A stretch of 64,000 nucleotides of DNA from the NCBI GenBank assembly GCA_036426205.1, contig CM071567.1:296250204-296314203 (forward strand). The letters are read 5' to 3'. Under the pieces are notes generated by a model that was given only the letters and a program-made list of their open reading frames with translations, did not search any database and was not told the DNA's origin. Shown in pieces: positions 1-11,599 of the stretch. Made by a program: the position numbers and the translations under genes. Numbering within the stretch: position 1 is the stretch's first letter; the number at the start of each line of letters is the position of its first letter. The stretch is from Ascaphus truei (lineage: Eukaryota > Chordata > Amphibia > Anura > Ascaphidae).

Positions 1-2342
1 AATATTGTTGTAGTATCTTAAATATTAATGTCTTATGTCTGTTGCAATCAATATTTTGCCCATATCTTCGGTATACAGATATTATACAGTGATATGCATA
101 TGAATTACTCAATTATTCAATTTAATTCATTTACTATTATATATATTTTCTAATATTTTCTAATTTTTTCTAATACTATTTTTGTTATTATTATATGCAT
201 TTATTCTTCTTTTTTGCACTCTGTATTCCTATATTGATGAAATGTGACAAATAGAACAATCCAGGACCTATACTTGTGTTAGTATTCCGGATTTATTACA
301 TTGAAGTATTATCTTCAAACTGAATGATGATTAAATGGGTATTCATTAGGTTTATGACCAGTTGTGACTGTTGATTGTCAATATGCCTTCTGTGCAATTA
401 TTGTTCTTTATTTATCATAAGGTTATTTCTTTTCTTTTTCTTTCTTTTCCATTTTTTATTTATATTTGATACTTTTTCAGTTAGTCTTTTAATCTTTTAT
501 TATCAATTGTTGTTTGGAGTTTTTTTTGTTAATAAAGTTCTTGTTGTTTTTATGTATCTTCCGCCTTCAGCCCTGCATTGACTGTGCTGGCATGCATTTA
601 TTAAATACCCTCTATTTTATTTTGGAGTTTGCCCGTGATATATTTTTTCAAAGAATCTTTCCAGTTGCAGTGCACCTTTGCTCCACTCTACTTCTGTGTC
701 CAATTACAGTGACGCATGGGTGGTGCCTATTGGAGCTATTTAGTGCGCAGTACTTCCTGTATTTAGTAGTGCCTCACCACCTATGAGTGAGGCTAGTCGG
801 TCCCAGCAAACTGCCAGGGCTCTGGCAGGTTTTGTGGTCCTCCCTCAGGGGAGCGGTGTGGGAGACTATTCCCCTTACTCCATCAGGGAGTAAAGGAAGA
901 GCTAGACTTGCTTTCAGTGCCCTTGCCTGGGAGTGTAAGGTCAGGGACTTCCTTTGGGTTGGCAACCTATTATCATGATCGGCTGATACGACCGGCTGCA
1001 GGATGGGCAGTCTGCCATATCTTGATGCAATAAAGTATGCTATTGCCAAAGAACTCTTCTTGCCTGAGCTTGGAATCATTCAGGGAGAAGCTGCACATAG
1101 AGATTCTCTTTTAGAGACTCCTCCCTACAACACTGGGGGGCTGGAAGAGATGGAGGCGCTGTACCAAGAGTGAGTATGACTCAGTCATGCCTCGAGAGCC
1201 AGTCCTGATGATATCCCCCATAACATTGCAGGAGACTCAGGAGTCCTGTAAGCCAGCAGGTGCACCACACTACACCACATGTAACATGGGTCAGTTTCCA
1301 CAGGTTAAAACATCCCATCAGTTTAACAAAAAAGGTCACTGTGTGACTTTATCCTAGCTGCCTTTTTTTTTTTTTTAAACTGGATGTCAAAAGATATTTT
1401 AGATTCTTGGCTTTTTTGCAAGTAATATGAGGTTTTACAGGTAACTCTGTTTTCAAATGTCTATCACACATCAGGATCTCCCCAATGTTTATTAATTATA
1501 GTTTTAATTTGTAGAGTAGCACAATTATACAGTATTTTGGGATGAATTAAATAATTCCATTTTTTTAATTGATTTAATATTATCTTATTTTGATTTTTCT
1601 CACTCAAGAGTTCCCCTATTTTTTAACCTCTAGCCTGATTATAAGCTGAAATAATAAGAAATTGAAAAAACCCGTAAATTGCACGTTTTTCTTTAAGTAT
1701 TAGTGCTTGAGATTCTAAATCTGTATCTTTGGAACAATTTTGTCACATACATCTAAATTGACCAGTAGGTATGTTTATTTTTTCTTTCATATGCGATAGT
1801 GACCACTTTTGATATCTAAAAAACCATTACGATCAACTTTTTTGTAATATGTTTTACTCTGGATTTCAAAATTACTATTGTAAAAAACAGTCTTTAAGCC
1901 GGAATAATAGCAATCATGAGGTGGGATAGACAAAGCAACTTCTGCCTCTGACTGTGCTACATTATTATTATTACTGTATTATTATTATAATTAGTATTAT
2001 AATTATTATTGCTGTTATTATTATTAATATACAGTAACTGCTTTTGAAAAAGACAAAAAATATGCTGTGCTTTACATTTTAAATTTAAATGTAGCCCCTG
2101 ATAAAAAAATGCAATATTATTATACTTTGAAATCAAGGAATTCCTTGAATATACATTATTACAGAAGAGTTGTACACTTGCAATGTATACAGAAGACTTA
2201 CTGTATACTGCTTGTCCAATGAATAATTTGGTCTGTAAACATTACTGTTGAAATGCAGCGATATGTTTTCTGTTTTACCTTTTATTCAATTGGAGATTTC
2301 TATTGGCTTCATTTTAGAGATACTGTAGACTAATATTGATAA
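1..2342. other. AT-rich DNA without a recognised gene
   Basis: I see no coding region with family resemblance here. Short open frames are in AT-rich or low-complexity sequence. Bases about 560 to 1260 are less AT-rich and contain an AATAAA near 1028; they look like a remnant of an LTR or other interspersed repeat, but no end signature or duplication could be fixed. Confidence 0.5.
1961..2030. repeat. imperfect (ATT)n microsatellite
   Basis: The run is made of ATT/TTA triplets broken by a few substitutions. Nothing else is encoded in it. Confidence 0.85.
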
Positions 2343-2943
2343 TGTGTGTATCAAGGGGGGACTCCATTTTGACTGCTATATAACCATTTTATACTAATAC
2401 TAAGAAGTCAGGGACTAATTATGCCATTATGCCATTATGCTTTTTAGTCAGATGTTAAACTGACCTTTTACCCACTTAATGGTGGCTGAACTACTGAACT
2501 ATGTATGTACAGACATATTGCACCATATAGAAACAGGAAGTTTAGTCAGCTGTGCTTAGCCTGAATGTATGAAATGTCTTAACAATGAAATGTCTTAACA
2601 ACAAGAATTATGACGCTTCCTAGACTGCCCCATGATCGGGCAACTAGACTAGTTCTCAAATCGTAACTTTCCATCTGTCACTTTCTAGATAAACATAAAG
2701 GGAAGTAAGTTTCTCACGTATACGTGTTTTTTCTACGCTCGCTCGCCTATATAACCTGACTGTAAACCATTAATAAACAGGAGAGGTTTTTGACAACACT
2801 CACTGGTGTCTGACTCAATTACTTCTCCGAGCTGCTCATCTTTTCCTGTCCAGCACTTTAAGAGTGGGTGTAAAGGCCTCCGGAGGTGATCGATCCAAGT
2901 GCGAGAGAAGGTTCCTACGTAGCAGTAGAGAACATATTTTACA
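2343..2943 (+). mobile_element. 5' LTR of an endogenous retrovirus (approximate ends)
   Basis: The segment starts with TGTGTG and ends with ACA just before a primer-binding site. It holds a TATA box (2747-2754) and an AATAAA signal (2772-2777), spaced as in a compact retroviral U3-R-U5. The left end is a judgement because no second LTR copy remains in the window for comparison. The body of the element downstream is only a gag remnant, so the right LTR is missing or lies outside what can be recognised. Confidence 0.55.
2747..2777 (+). promoter_or_regulatory. retroviral LTR TATA box and polyadenylation signal
   Basis: CTATATAA lies at 2747-2754 and AATAAA at 2772-2777. The short distance is normal for LTRs in which R is short and the signal lies around the start of R. 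Confidence 0.5.
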
Positions 2944-2945
2944 AA

Positions 2946-2963
2946 TGGTGTCAGGAGCGGGAC
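2946..2963 (+). promoter_or_regulatory. primer-binding site, tRNA-Leu type
   Basis: TGGTGTCAGGAGCGGGAC starts with TGG and matches the complement of the 3' end of vertebrate tRNA-Leu, whose acceptor end reads ...CTCCTGACACCA. It sits two bases after the predicted LTR end, which is where minus-strand priming would start in a retrovirus. The tRNA match is from memory of tRNA-Leu, not from a search. Confidence 0.6.
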
Positions 2964-2979
2964 AGGAAGCCACGGTTGG

Positions 2980-2985
2980 GTAAGT
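2980..2985 (+). promoter_or_regulatory. possible retroviral major splice donor
   Basis: GTAAGT follows the primer-binding site by 16 bases in the context TTGGGTAAGTAC. A strong donor in the leader is what a retrovirus uses to make subgenomic env RNA. No acceptor or env gene is visible. Confidence 0.4.
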
Positions 2986-3428
2986 ACAAGATACTATTTA
3001 TCTGTATATTATCCTTCTGTGTCTCCTTGTCCAGAGCCCCGGGTTAAGAGATACCTCAGTACTGGATGATTTAGGAAAAATATAGAAACATATGAGTGAG
3101 GGACTCATATGAGTCAGGATTATATAATCCTTGACTGAGTTAAATAGAGCCAGGGTTATAGTCCCTGCTGAGAAGGAATAAGCGATATATGTGTTTATCT
3201 GCTTGAAATACTCTTAAAGTGTCTGTGGAAAAGTGATTTTTTTCATTTTTTGGGGGGGATTACTGAATTAATGTGCATGTGCATGTTTTTATATATATAG
3301 TATAAGATATATAGAAGTGCATAAGTGCATAAGTGCATAAGAATACGCTGTGTTGCTCATATTTTTACTGTGCTGTGCTTACTTGCTGGCTGGATATTTT
3401 AGTCAAGTAAGAATTGTACTGTGTAATG

Positions 3429-5715
3429 ATGGGGATTTCAAATAGTAAATGATGCCCTAGGGAAACACATGATTCTAAACATAACAAACCAGGCACAAAT
3501 GTTAAGAAGGATAGCGAGAGAACTGTTGACACAGATGGTAAGACTTCCAAGCCCAAACCTATGGTTACGCTTATCATTAACAGACAATATAACCCTGACA
3601 CCTAAAGAAATGTGAGTGACTGCACGGCCGATTATTATTCTAACCCTTTTGTTGATAATATGGCTAGCTGGTCTGAGAAAATGCAATCTTCCAACCCTTT
3701 TCCGAGGGAAGGTAGTTTTGCCCCATTCCATATGACAATGATAAGGGGATTATGTTTGGGTGGTGATCCTGAATGGCTGTGGTTTCAGCCGGATCCCGAG
3801 TGGGACATGAAATATATGGCATTATGTGGCCACATTTGGGTGAAAGCGGCACCTCATATTGATGAGGCAACACAAATTAATAACCCAAAATATGAAGAGC
3901 CATTATGGCCACCCCAGCCTGAGTACATTACAATGGTATATTCTCAAGCCCCTAATGCACCCCCACAAGAGTTTTTACCTCCAGTTGTTTTACCACCACC
4001 GCCGCCGCCTTGTGTGATGTTACAATCACCCCCATACACCCCTAACACACCCGTGCCACTATTTCCAAGTTTGGATCCTACCATATTGGCAGCTTTATCA
4101 TACTATGCTGCAGGTACGCATCCATCTACTCACCACAAACCTCCCGCACCCGTACACAGGTGGGATGATAATGATTTTTGTCCCCAGTCATCTTAACCCA
4201 CATATACGGAGTTGAGAAATACTACAGAATCAGAGGTGGCACTCCTCTCTGAGACTTTGCCTGATATGTCTTCCTTTAAAGGAAGCCCAAACAGACAGCT
4301 TCCCACTGCCCTAAGCCCCACAAGAGTCTCACCCCCTGTCTCCAGGGAGGGTGAAGGGAAGACTCAAGTTCGGAATCATCTTCCCATTCCGACATGCCAT
4401 CACCCCCTGGCCAATTGTCCTTACAAAAACATAAGGATACCATTGCTCTGGAAGCTTCAGTGACGTCTCAGTCATCTGCAGAAGCCAGCAATGAAAGAGT
4501 TAAGGAGTTCTGTGCCTCTGTGAAAATACTGGCTGAGGAATTTAAAGAATTGAAAGACGTAATTACCGAATCACTTGCAGTAACACTGACACCCACACAT
4601 AATGCCAAACCCGTACTTGCAACATTTCAATCATCCTTTCTCACACCTAAAAACACTACAACTACACGGAAGGATGACATTCGCACTGCTAGTAAATGGG
4701 AATATGAGGAACTTTTAGCTGACACCTTAGCTGACACAATAATACTCTCTGAGCAAATCAGAAACATGAATTCTCCAAGGCAGGACAGACCAATATCAGC
4801 TAGAACACGGCCGGCATTATCCCGTAGCACCCTGATAAGGGAACAGGCTGAAACACAGGATTGTGCTGAAGCACAGGTTGATTTAGCATTGCCTTTTATG
4901 ACTTTAGGCAAGGATATTCTGATACACTCCGTAGACACCACACTAATGGAATCATGGGCTACAGGATGCCCTGACCCTTTTAAAAATCCCAGTGATGCCA
5001 TTAAATACCTGAAAAAGAGAAGTCAGGGATATCAGTTTACAGGAGGGGATATCAGATTTTGTTTGGATTGTTTAACCGGACACATTGATATTGATTGGTC
5101 TAAGGCTGACCGTTACTTAGGTAAAAAGTATGATGCACCCGGTAATAGTGCCAGATATGATGTACTTAGTGCCGAAGAGGCTGCACCCGCAGATGGTGAG
5201 TTTGTCTGGAATGATCCCCGCGTTGTTTCCAAAATGTGGGATCTGTTGCAGAAATATTTTTTTGATCAGGGCAGATCAAGGAAAAATGTGGGTCTGATAA
5301 TGACCATTAAACAAAAAGAGGATGAGTCCGTCACAGATTTTTGCCGTAGATTTAAAAATGAGTGGGTAAACACGGCAGGATGCAATACCCTAAGGCAACA
5401 GATGATGAGATGAACATTTTGTATGTGCAGTCTTTACTTAATAGCTTATGCGAGCAGCATAGGCAAATTGCTTACATGACAGTGACCGGATGGCAAACAA
5501 TGACACCTGAGAAAATAGTGGGTGACCTGGCCATTAAGGATGGTGCAGGAGCTTTTCTCGATCGTACTCCTTTACCCCCACCCACTCCCCCACTTGCCTC
5601 TATAATGCATGCTCATGATGGCTCACTGCAGAATTATAGAGGCAATAATAATAATAGCGTAGAGAAAATATTTTACAAATATGTTGTAACTGTTTTACCT
5701 CACACCTGTCGTTAA
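3429..5715 (+). pseudogene. gag: endogenous retroviral gag, broken
   Basis: This is the remnant of a Gag polyprotein, the structural protein that would assemble the particle under the plasma membrane. The frame opens at 3429 with MGISNSK, a glycine at position 2 followed by serine, which is a myristoylation-type start. The frame then shows in-frame stops at 3450, 3603 and 4194, a frameshift near 4300-4345 (the acidic-serine stretch before 4394 fits only the new frame) and another near 5395. A proline-rich stretch (about 3960-4020) would fall in the spacer between matrix and capsid. The capsid-like part is encoded at about 4900-5560, with a KEDESVTDFCRRF segment resembling the major homology region. 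No zinc knuckle, protease or polymerase follows, because the element runs into a (TA)n tract. It cannot make a full product. Assignment to a retrovirus rests on the LTR, primer site and leader as much as on the protein. Confidence 0.65.
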
Positions 5716-5739
5716 ATTTAATTATATACTATATATATA

Positions 5740-5775
<36 letters not shown>

Positions 5776-5794
5776 TTATATATATATATATATA
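5716..5794. repeat. (TA)n tract
   Basis: Nearly pure TA dinucleotides. It truncates the retroviral remnant and provides the target sequence of the adjacent hAT MITE. Confidence 0.9.
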
Positions 5795-5952
5795 CAGTGT
5801 TCGACAAACCTATACATTTGCTCGCCGGGCGGTCGAGTAGATTTAACCCCCAGGCGAGTAAATATTGGCCCAAGCAGCACACGTTTGGTACTAGGTGGCG
5901 AGTAGATTTTTTTGTGTGGCGAGTAGATTTTTTGGTGATTTGTCAACCACTG
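5795..5952. mobile_element. hAT-type MITE, 158 bp
   Basis: The ends are CAGTGTTCGACAAACC and, read from the other strand, CAGTGGTTGACAAATC, giving imperfect inverted termini that begin CAGTG as in many hAT elements. TATATATA flanks both sides, compatible with an 8-bp duplication although the TA tract makes this ambiguous. The interior is rich in GGCGAGTAGATTT repeats. It encodes no protein and would need a hAT transposase supplied elsewhere. The same termini occur at 7561-10231 and at 27128. Confidence 0.7.
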
Positions 5953-5971
5953 TATATATATATATATATAT

Positions 5972-6233
5972 AAACCATACGATACCGTTTGAAGCACGAG
6001 ATCAGGAGACAGCACTCTGATAAGTTTGATCACAAGTGTATGGAAAAGACACATAAACCACGTTTCTGTCCCCCAGTGGGACCTTTCTCAAGGTGGTGCG
6101 CACCCACCTTGAGAAAGGTCCCACTGGGGGACCGAAACGTCGGATTATGTTACTTTTTCAATACAAAAACTGTGATCAAACTTACCAGAGGGCTGTCTCC
6201 TGATCTCGTGCTTCAAACGGTATCGTATGGTTT
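5972..6233. repeat. Penelope-derived foldback with a hammerhead-like core in each arm
   Basis: Bases 5972-6094 and 6103-6233 are inverted copies around a loop of about 8 bases. Both arms contain a CTTGAGAAAGGTCCC...GAAAC block (minus strand 6061-6092, plus strand 6108-6140). The block resembles a hammerhead ribozyme core, stem II being GGTCCC paired with GGGACC, although G8 of the consensus is A here. Inverted terminal copies are typical of Penelope-like retroelements. Confidence 0.6.
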
Positions 6234-6310
6234 TAGTGCTTTATGGACAAGCACCCAATTTTTTCTACTGGCAAGTGGAGTGTCGGCTGCTTCTGTGGAT
6301 TCTATGATAT

Positions 6311-6334
6311 CTATATATATAATATTATATATTA

Positions 6335-6386
<52 letters not shown>

Positions 6387-6408
6387 TGTGCATATATATA
6401 TATAAAAT
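6311..6408. repeat. (TA)n tract
   Basis: Interrupted TA dinucleotide run. Confidence 0.9.
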
Positions 6409-6595
6409 GGACATTTTACTGTATGCTCATTTTACTGTATGCTCATTTGCATGTCTTAGGTCTGCAACCCCGACTTTCACCATTATCACCCAGCACACAG
6501 TGCTTCCACTGCAGCAAGGGATTCTAAGATGCATCTTAACCCTGGCTGTGCTCAAAGCTGTGACCATGCAGCAAGCTTAAGCCTATAGGGAACCA

Positions 6596-7308
6596 TGTTA
6601 AAAATGGTGCAGCGCCTCCATCTTCTATTATTCCCAGGGATGTGGGAAGAGACCCTTATAGAAGAACCCCCTTGGTCCCGGGTTGAACACTTCAGAATCA
6701 CTCGGCACAATGTTGAAAGAAACAGAGTCTTTATTGTACTCACTGTCGGCAGGGCAGTAATAGCAGCACAGCAATACAGATACAGGATATGCCTCCTCCT
6801 CCTCTCCCACCAGATCGTTCTCCTCAGGATGGTCTGAAGGGTATCTTTCTCCCTGCCTCCACCCGCAGCCAAGGGTGCTACGGGCTGGGCTAGCTCTTCC
6901 CTCACCCCCTAAGCAGGGTGAGAAGCATGGATCCACCTCTGAACTACTAGGCCCTACTCCTCAGGAACTTAGCTACACTCTCTCTCTTACTATCTGACTG
7001 TCCAGCCAGACATTCTAACCTTTCATCGGACCTCCTGGACAACTCCCTCCTGACTCACTCCTCTCTCTCTCGAACTCCACAACTGAACTGACTCCAGAGC
7101 AGACACTAAGTTTGGTCAGCCCCGCCCCTTGTGACATCAACAAGACCTCCCCTCTACACAGGCCGGCAGCAGAGACAGGCTTGTATCATCACGCAGGCAG
7201 GGCTTTGCAAGGGGGAAAACCCATGATTACTACTGGGGCCTGCCTTTAACAGGGCTTACCACAGTAGTAGGAAGATTTAGTAGCCCATGCTGTTTACAGG
7301 GGGCTACA
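6596..7308 (-). mobile_element. probable solo LTR, reverse strand
   Basis: Read on the reverse strand the segment starts TGTAGCCCCC at 7308 and contains AATAAA (complement of 6730-6735) near its 3' end. The GC-richer composition and single polyadenylation signal are LTR-like. No target duplication was found and the left end is uncertain, so this may be another kind of repeat. No protein is encoded. Confidence 0.4.
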
Positions 7309-7329
7309 TATATATATATATATGTGTGT

Positions 7330-7540
7330 GTGTAGAGGTATCAGTACCGTGTTAGCCGAGCTTCAATAATCAAAAAAGAAATAGATGATACCGTTCTGTG
7401 GCTAACGAAATGCTTTTATTTGTGCGAGCTTTCGAGATACACTGATCTCTTCTTCCGGCGATGTTACAATGAATGAAGCAAGCAAAGGGAATACTTAAAA
7501 ACAGTGTCTCTTGGAATGTTATCTGTGCTTGTATATATTA
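7330..7540 (-). mobile_element. Penelope-like terminal fragment with degenerate hammerhead-like core
   Basis: On the reverse strand 7426-7458 reads GGAAGA, then a hairpin AGAGAT...ATCTC, then GAAAGC. This keeps the order of a hammerhead core, but the U4 position is G. The flanking sequence has no coding potential and ends at a (CA)n run. Confidence 0.45.
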
Positions 7541-8099
7541 TACACACACACACACACACATAGTGGTCGACAAATCACCCAAAAATCTACTCACCGAACC
7601 AAAAAATCTACTCGCCACCTACTCCCGCCCCCAACCCCACCCCCAGGCCCGCTTTAAAAAAAATAAAAAATAAAATTAAATAAATTCCTAGAAGAACAAC
7701 ATTCGTTTCTGACATAAGTTTATTTATTGTATTACATTATACTACATTTAGTCCTGGTTACGTGTATGTGTGTGTGTAAATGTCGGATTTACAAAAAAAA
7801 GCCAGATGTGAATGACTAGTTTCCTACACCCTTTATCCAGTGTCTGGATGCCCCCGCTTCACAATTTCTAAAGCAGCAATCCCAGCTGGGATCTTACCTG
7901 ATCCGCAGTCCATCTATGTCCAGGTACCCTCATTCCCGCAATGTTATATGTTGGAGGGGATGTGTTCTCTACCTGTCTTCTGGGTTAGGGGGGATTCCGA
8001 TGCCTCCCGTCTGAAGCTTGAGAGTCAGATCTGGAAGAAAGCAGTATAGGTTATTTCGGTGTAGGTATAGGGCAGTTAAGAGATTAAGGGTAAATAAGA

Positions 8100-8338
8100 T
8101 ATCCAGAAACAGAAAGGAGGGAGGGGAGACAGACAGAGAGGAGGGAGGGGAGGGAGACAGACAGAGGGGGAGGGAGACAGAGAGACAGAGAGAGGAGGCA
8201 GGGGAGACAAAGAGAGGAGGCAGGGGAGGCAGGGGAGATAGAGAGAGGAGGCAGGGGAGACAGAGAGACAGAGAGAGGCTGGAGGGGAGACAGAGAGACA
8301 GAGAGAGGAGGGAGGGGAGACAGAGAGAGGAGGCAGGG
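8100..8338. repeat. purine-rich tandem repeat (GGAGGCAGGGGAGACAGAGA type)
   Basis: Repeated blocks of about 20-40 bases, almost all A and G. They are the reverse complement of the blocks at 8877-9512. Confidence 0.85.
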
Positions 8339-8876
8339 TGTGTGTGTGTGTTGTGTGTATGTGGGTGTGGGTGTGTTGTGTGTGTTGTGTGTTGTTTGGT
8401 TTGATGTTGTGTGTGTTGGTGTTACGTGGGTGTGTGTTTGGTGTGTGTGGGATGTGTGATCACGTGGTGTGTGTGTGAACAGTGTGTTGGTGTGTGTTGT
8501 GTGTGTGTGGGTGTGTGGGTGATCGTGCAAATGTGTGTGTGTGTACGGTGATGTTGTGGTGTGTTGCTGTGTGTTGTGTAGTTGTGTGTGTGCTTGGTGG
8601 GATTAATGTGTGTCTGTGTGAGGTGTGGTTGGTGTGTGTTGTGTGTGGTGCTGTGTGGTTGGTGTTGTGTTGTGTGTGAATGTGTGTGTTGTTGTGTTGT
8701 GTGTTGTGTGTTTTGTGTTTGTGTGGTTCCTGTGTGTTCCTGTGTGTTCTTGTGTGTGTTGTGTTGTGACAGACATTGTGTGTGTGTGTTGTTAATGACA
8801 GACATTGTGTGTGGTGTTTGTGTGTGTGGTTGTGTGTGTGTGTTTGTGTGTGTGTGTGTTGTGGTGTGTTGTGTTC
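8339..8876. repeat. degenerate (GT)n microsatellite
   Basis: About 540 bases of GT dinucleotides with GTTGTG and GGTGTG interruptions. No coding content. Confidence 0.9.
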
Positions 8877-9512
8877 TGTCTCTCGTATTCTCTCTCTGTC
8901 TCCCCTCCCTCCTCTCTGTCTCTCTGTCTCCCCTCCCTCCTCTCTCTGTCCCCCCTCCATCCTCTCTCTGTCTCCCCTGCCTCCTCTCTCTGTCTCCCCT
9001 GCCTCCTCTCTCTATCTCCCCTGCCTCATCTCTGATCTCCCTGCCTCCTCTCGTTTGTCTCTTGTTCCCTGCCTCCTTCTCTGTCTCCCCCTCCCCCTCT
9101 CTCTGTCCCCCCTCCATCCTCTCTCTGTCTCCCCTGCCTCCTCTCTCTGTCTCCTCTGCCTCCTCTCTCTATCTCCCCTGCCTCATCTCTGTCTCCTCTC
9201 CCTCCTCTCTGTCTCTCTGTCTCCCCTGCCTCCTTCTCGTCTCATCTGCCTCCTGCCTCATCTTTGTCTCCCCTCCTCCTCTCTGTCTCTCTGTCTCCCT
9301 CCCCTCTATCTGTCTCCCCTCCCACCTCTCTCTGCTCTCTCTGTCTCCTCCCTCTCTCTCTGTCTCCCCTGCCTCGTCTCTGTACTCCCCTGCTTTCTCT
9401 GTATCCCTGCCTCCTCTCTCTGTCTCTCCCCTCCCTCCTCTCTCTGTCTCTCTGTATCCCTACCCCTCCTCCTTCTCTGCTTGTATGTCCCTCCACCTCC
9501 TCTCTATCTCTC
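8877..9512. repeat. pyrimidine-rich tandem repeat (TCTCTGTCTCCCCTGCCTCC type)
   Basis: The inverted counterpart of the purine block at 8100-8338, longer and with many unit variants. Confidence 0.85.
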
Positions 9513-9557
9513 TCTGTCGAACATGCATGAACTCTCTCTGTATCTCTGTTCTCCCTG

Positions 9558-9732
9558 CCACACACACACACACTGTCTGACACACACACACACACACACA
9601 CACACTGTCACACACACACTGTCTGTCACACACACACAATGTCTGTCACACACACACACACACACATACACCCACACACACAATGTCTGACACACACACA
9701 CACTGTCACACACACTGCCTGTCACACACACA
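9558..9732. repeat. (CA)n microsatellite with CTGTC spacers
   Basis: CACACA runs separated by CTGTC or TGTCTG. This is the inverted counterpart of the GT block. Confidence 0.9.
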
Positions 9733-10231
9733 ACGTTGAGCAGAAGAAGCAACAGCAGCAGCTTCCCCTCCCCCCTACCCCCTCCCCCTCTCTCCCCTCC
9801 CCACACCTCCGGTAGCTCACATGAAAGTTTACAGAAGAAGCTGACACCACAGATGACCCCCCCCCTCTCAGCTCACAGGCAGCGAGGACTGCATGCACGC
9901 TCCTAGGAGGGAGGAGAGCGGAGAGGGAAAAGCCAGAGGCAGCAGTGAGTGCATGAAGCGGGGACCGGGAGATGCAATGGAGTACTGTACTAACATCTTC
10001 AAGCAGCAGGAAGAGGATGTGCCTGCGTGGCCTTAGCCTGGATGGAAAAAAAAAATCTTGGCAGCCCGCCAAGTCCTGTCAGCCAATCAGGCTGCTGAAT
10101 TTTAAAAAAAAAATCATCGCGAGCAGGGAACAAAAAAAAACACGTTCACTGCTTGGGCGGCCATAAGAGCTCGCCATGAGGTCAAATCCACTCGCCCCGG
10201 GCGTGCGGGGGAATAGGTTTGTCAAACACTG

Positions 10232-10979
10232 TATGTGTAGATATATATATATATATATATATATCGGTATATATTTATTTTGGACTTATATCATTTGAAG
10301 TTATCTTTTGTCTCCATACAATACTATATACAATAGAAAAGCAAAACTTCTAAATAAACAAAGGCAAAGAAATGCATCAAATGTTAGCCAAATATTAGCT
10401 TGAAAATACATGCAAGTTTCCTGGTAGAAATAGACTTTATATGGATTGCTAATAATACCTAAGAAATATCGTACAATTTGTGCCGACCTTGAAACAACAG
10501 TTAAATGAACATATAGTAGTGTCATCTTGGAATTTGTATTATAAATATAAGCAACTAGTATTTTTCTATATATTGATAATTGCAGTCCAGCTTTCACAAC
10601 AGAAGGCATTCAAATGGGAGTTATAAAACAGGATCAACTTGCCAGCCTCTGGTGTCCAATAGCCATCTGGTAGCCTTCCATCAAACAGACATGTATTTCC
10701 ATTTTCAGCATAAAAATGCTCTCCAGATAACTGATATGGACATGTATTTATTTTTTATTATTGTGACATTGCAGTTTAAAATATATATTTACAAGAATTA
10801 ACCTAGAGTGGACTAAATATGTTGAGTATCTATATTCACCTCTTCGGTATTATCCACTCATCAATTTAAAAAAGTTAGTAGTCTCCATGAAAATGAATGG
10901 TAAGTCACCTTACAAAACAAGTTAATACATGTTGACAAATCGACTAATGGATTGATAATCAATCAAAAGAAAGCTTTAA
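10232..10979. other. AT-rich spacer, no feature
   Basis: A short (TA)n run at 10241-10264 is followed by AT-rich DNA in which I recognise no gene or repeat. Confidence 0.5.
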
Positions 10980-11460
10980 TTTTATCATGTGTAATTTCTC
11001 TCATAATATATGTCAACCTCACAATTTTCTCCCTTACAATCTATTTAAAATGCTTCAACTAGAATCATTTCACTTTCTCCCAGAACAGTGTACATTCATC
11101 TACTCCCTAAATCCCTCTCCTGATCGCCTATCAAATTCTGTATCACCTAAAGTACAATGTTCTCCTCCTTACCTTCAAGGTTCCACATTCTTGTGCTCCT
11201 CCCTATAATTCAGCTTTCATTTCTCGCTAAAACTCTAAACGTCACTTGCGCTTTGTACAGAACTATCTACTTTCTACCCTTTCTTCTCTAATGATCTATC
11301 TCGCCTAAAATGTTTTTCTCTATTTCACACCCTAAATCTGGAACTCCTTCACAAGCAGTGTATGCCAAATACGTTCTCCTGAGCAACCTTTAAGTCAAAT
11401 GTGAAAACACACTATTTGAATGAAAAGTTTCAACTAAGGCTAACTTCCCCCACACTCACA
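10980..11460 (+). pseudogene. possible LINE-2 ORF2 C-terminal fragment, decayed
   Basis: Several short frames resemble the end of L2 reverse transcriptase proteins (a leucine-rich stretch and a phrase like the ..LWNS.. ending near 11335), but no continuous frame survives. It lies directly upstream of a better L2 3' end on the same strand. Confidence 0.35.
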
Positions 11461-11599
11461 GGGGTTCTTACCAATACTCTTGATTAGACATTACCATCCA
11501 CAGTACATTCTCCTTTTCCTAATCTCTGTGTAAATCTCCAAACATACATACATATATCTCTCTCCCTCTCTCCCTCTCTCTCTCTCCCACTCTCTCACT

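Larger units (their letters stand above)
7561..10231. mobile_element. non-autonomous hAT-like element filled with simple repeats
   Basis: The left end is TAGTGGTCGACAAATC and the right end, on the other strand, is CAGTGTTTGACAAACC, matching the termini of the 158-bp MITE at 5795. The right 150 bases, including a CTCGCC motif and a GGGCGTGCGGG block, match the end at 27128. The inside is mostly microsatellite: purine-rich 8100-8338, GT 8339-8876, pyrimidine-rich 8877-9512 and CA 9558-9732. Long open frames across this part are low-complexity artefacts. No 8-bp duplication is visible, because the left flank is (CA)n and the right flank is different. Confidence 0.55.

Noticed and set aside
5989..6405. 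138-codon frame
   Set aside because: It crosses a foldback and a (TA)n tract that encodes IYIYIY.
8084..9806. Several open frames of 100-330 codons on both strands
   Set aside because: They are translations of GT, CA and purine/pyrimidine repeats (runs of VCVC, THTH, SLSP). Open in many frames at once, no domain.
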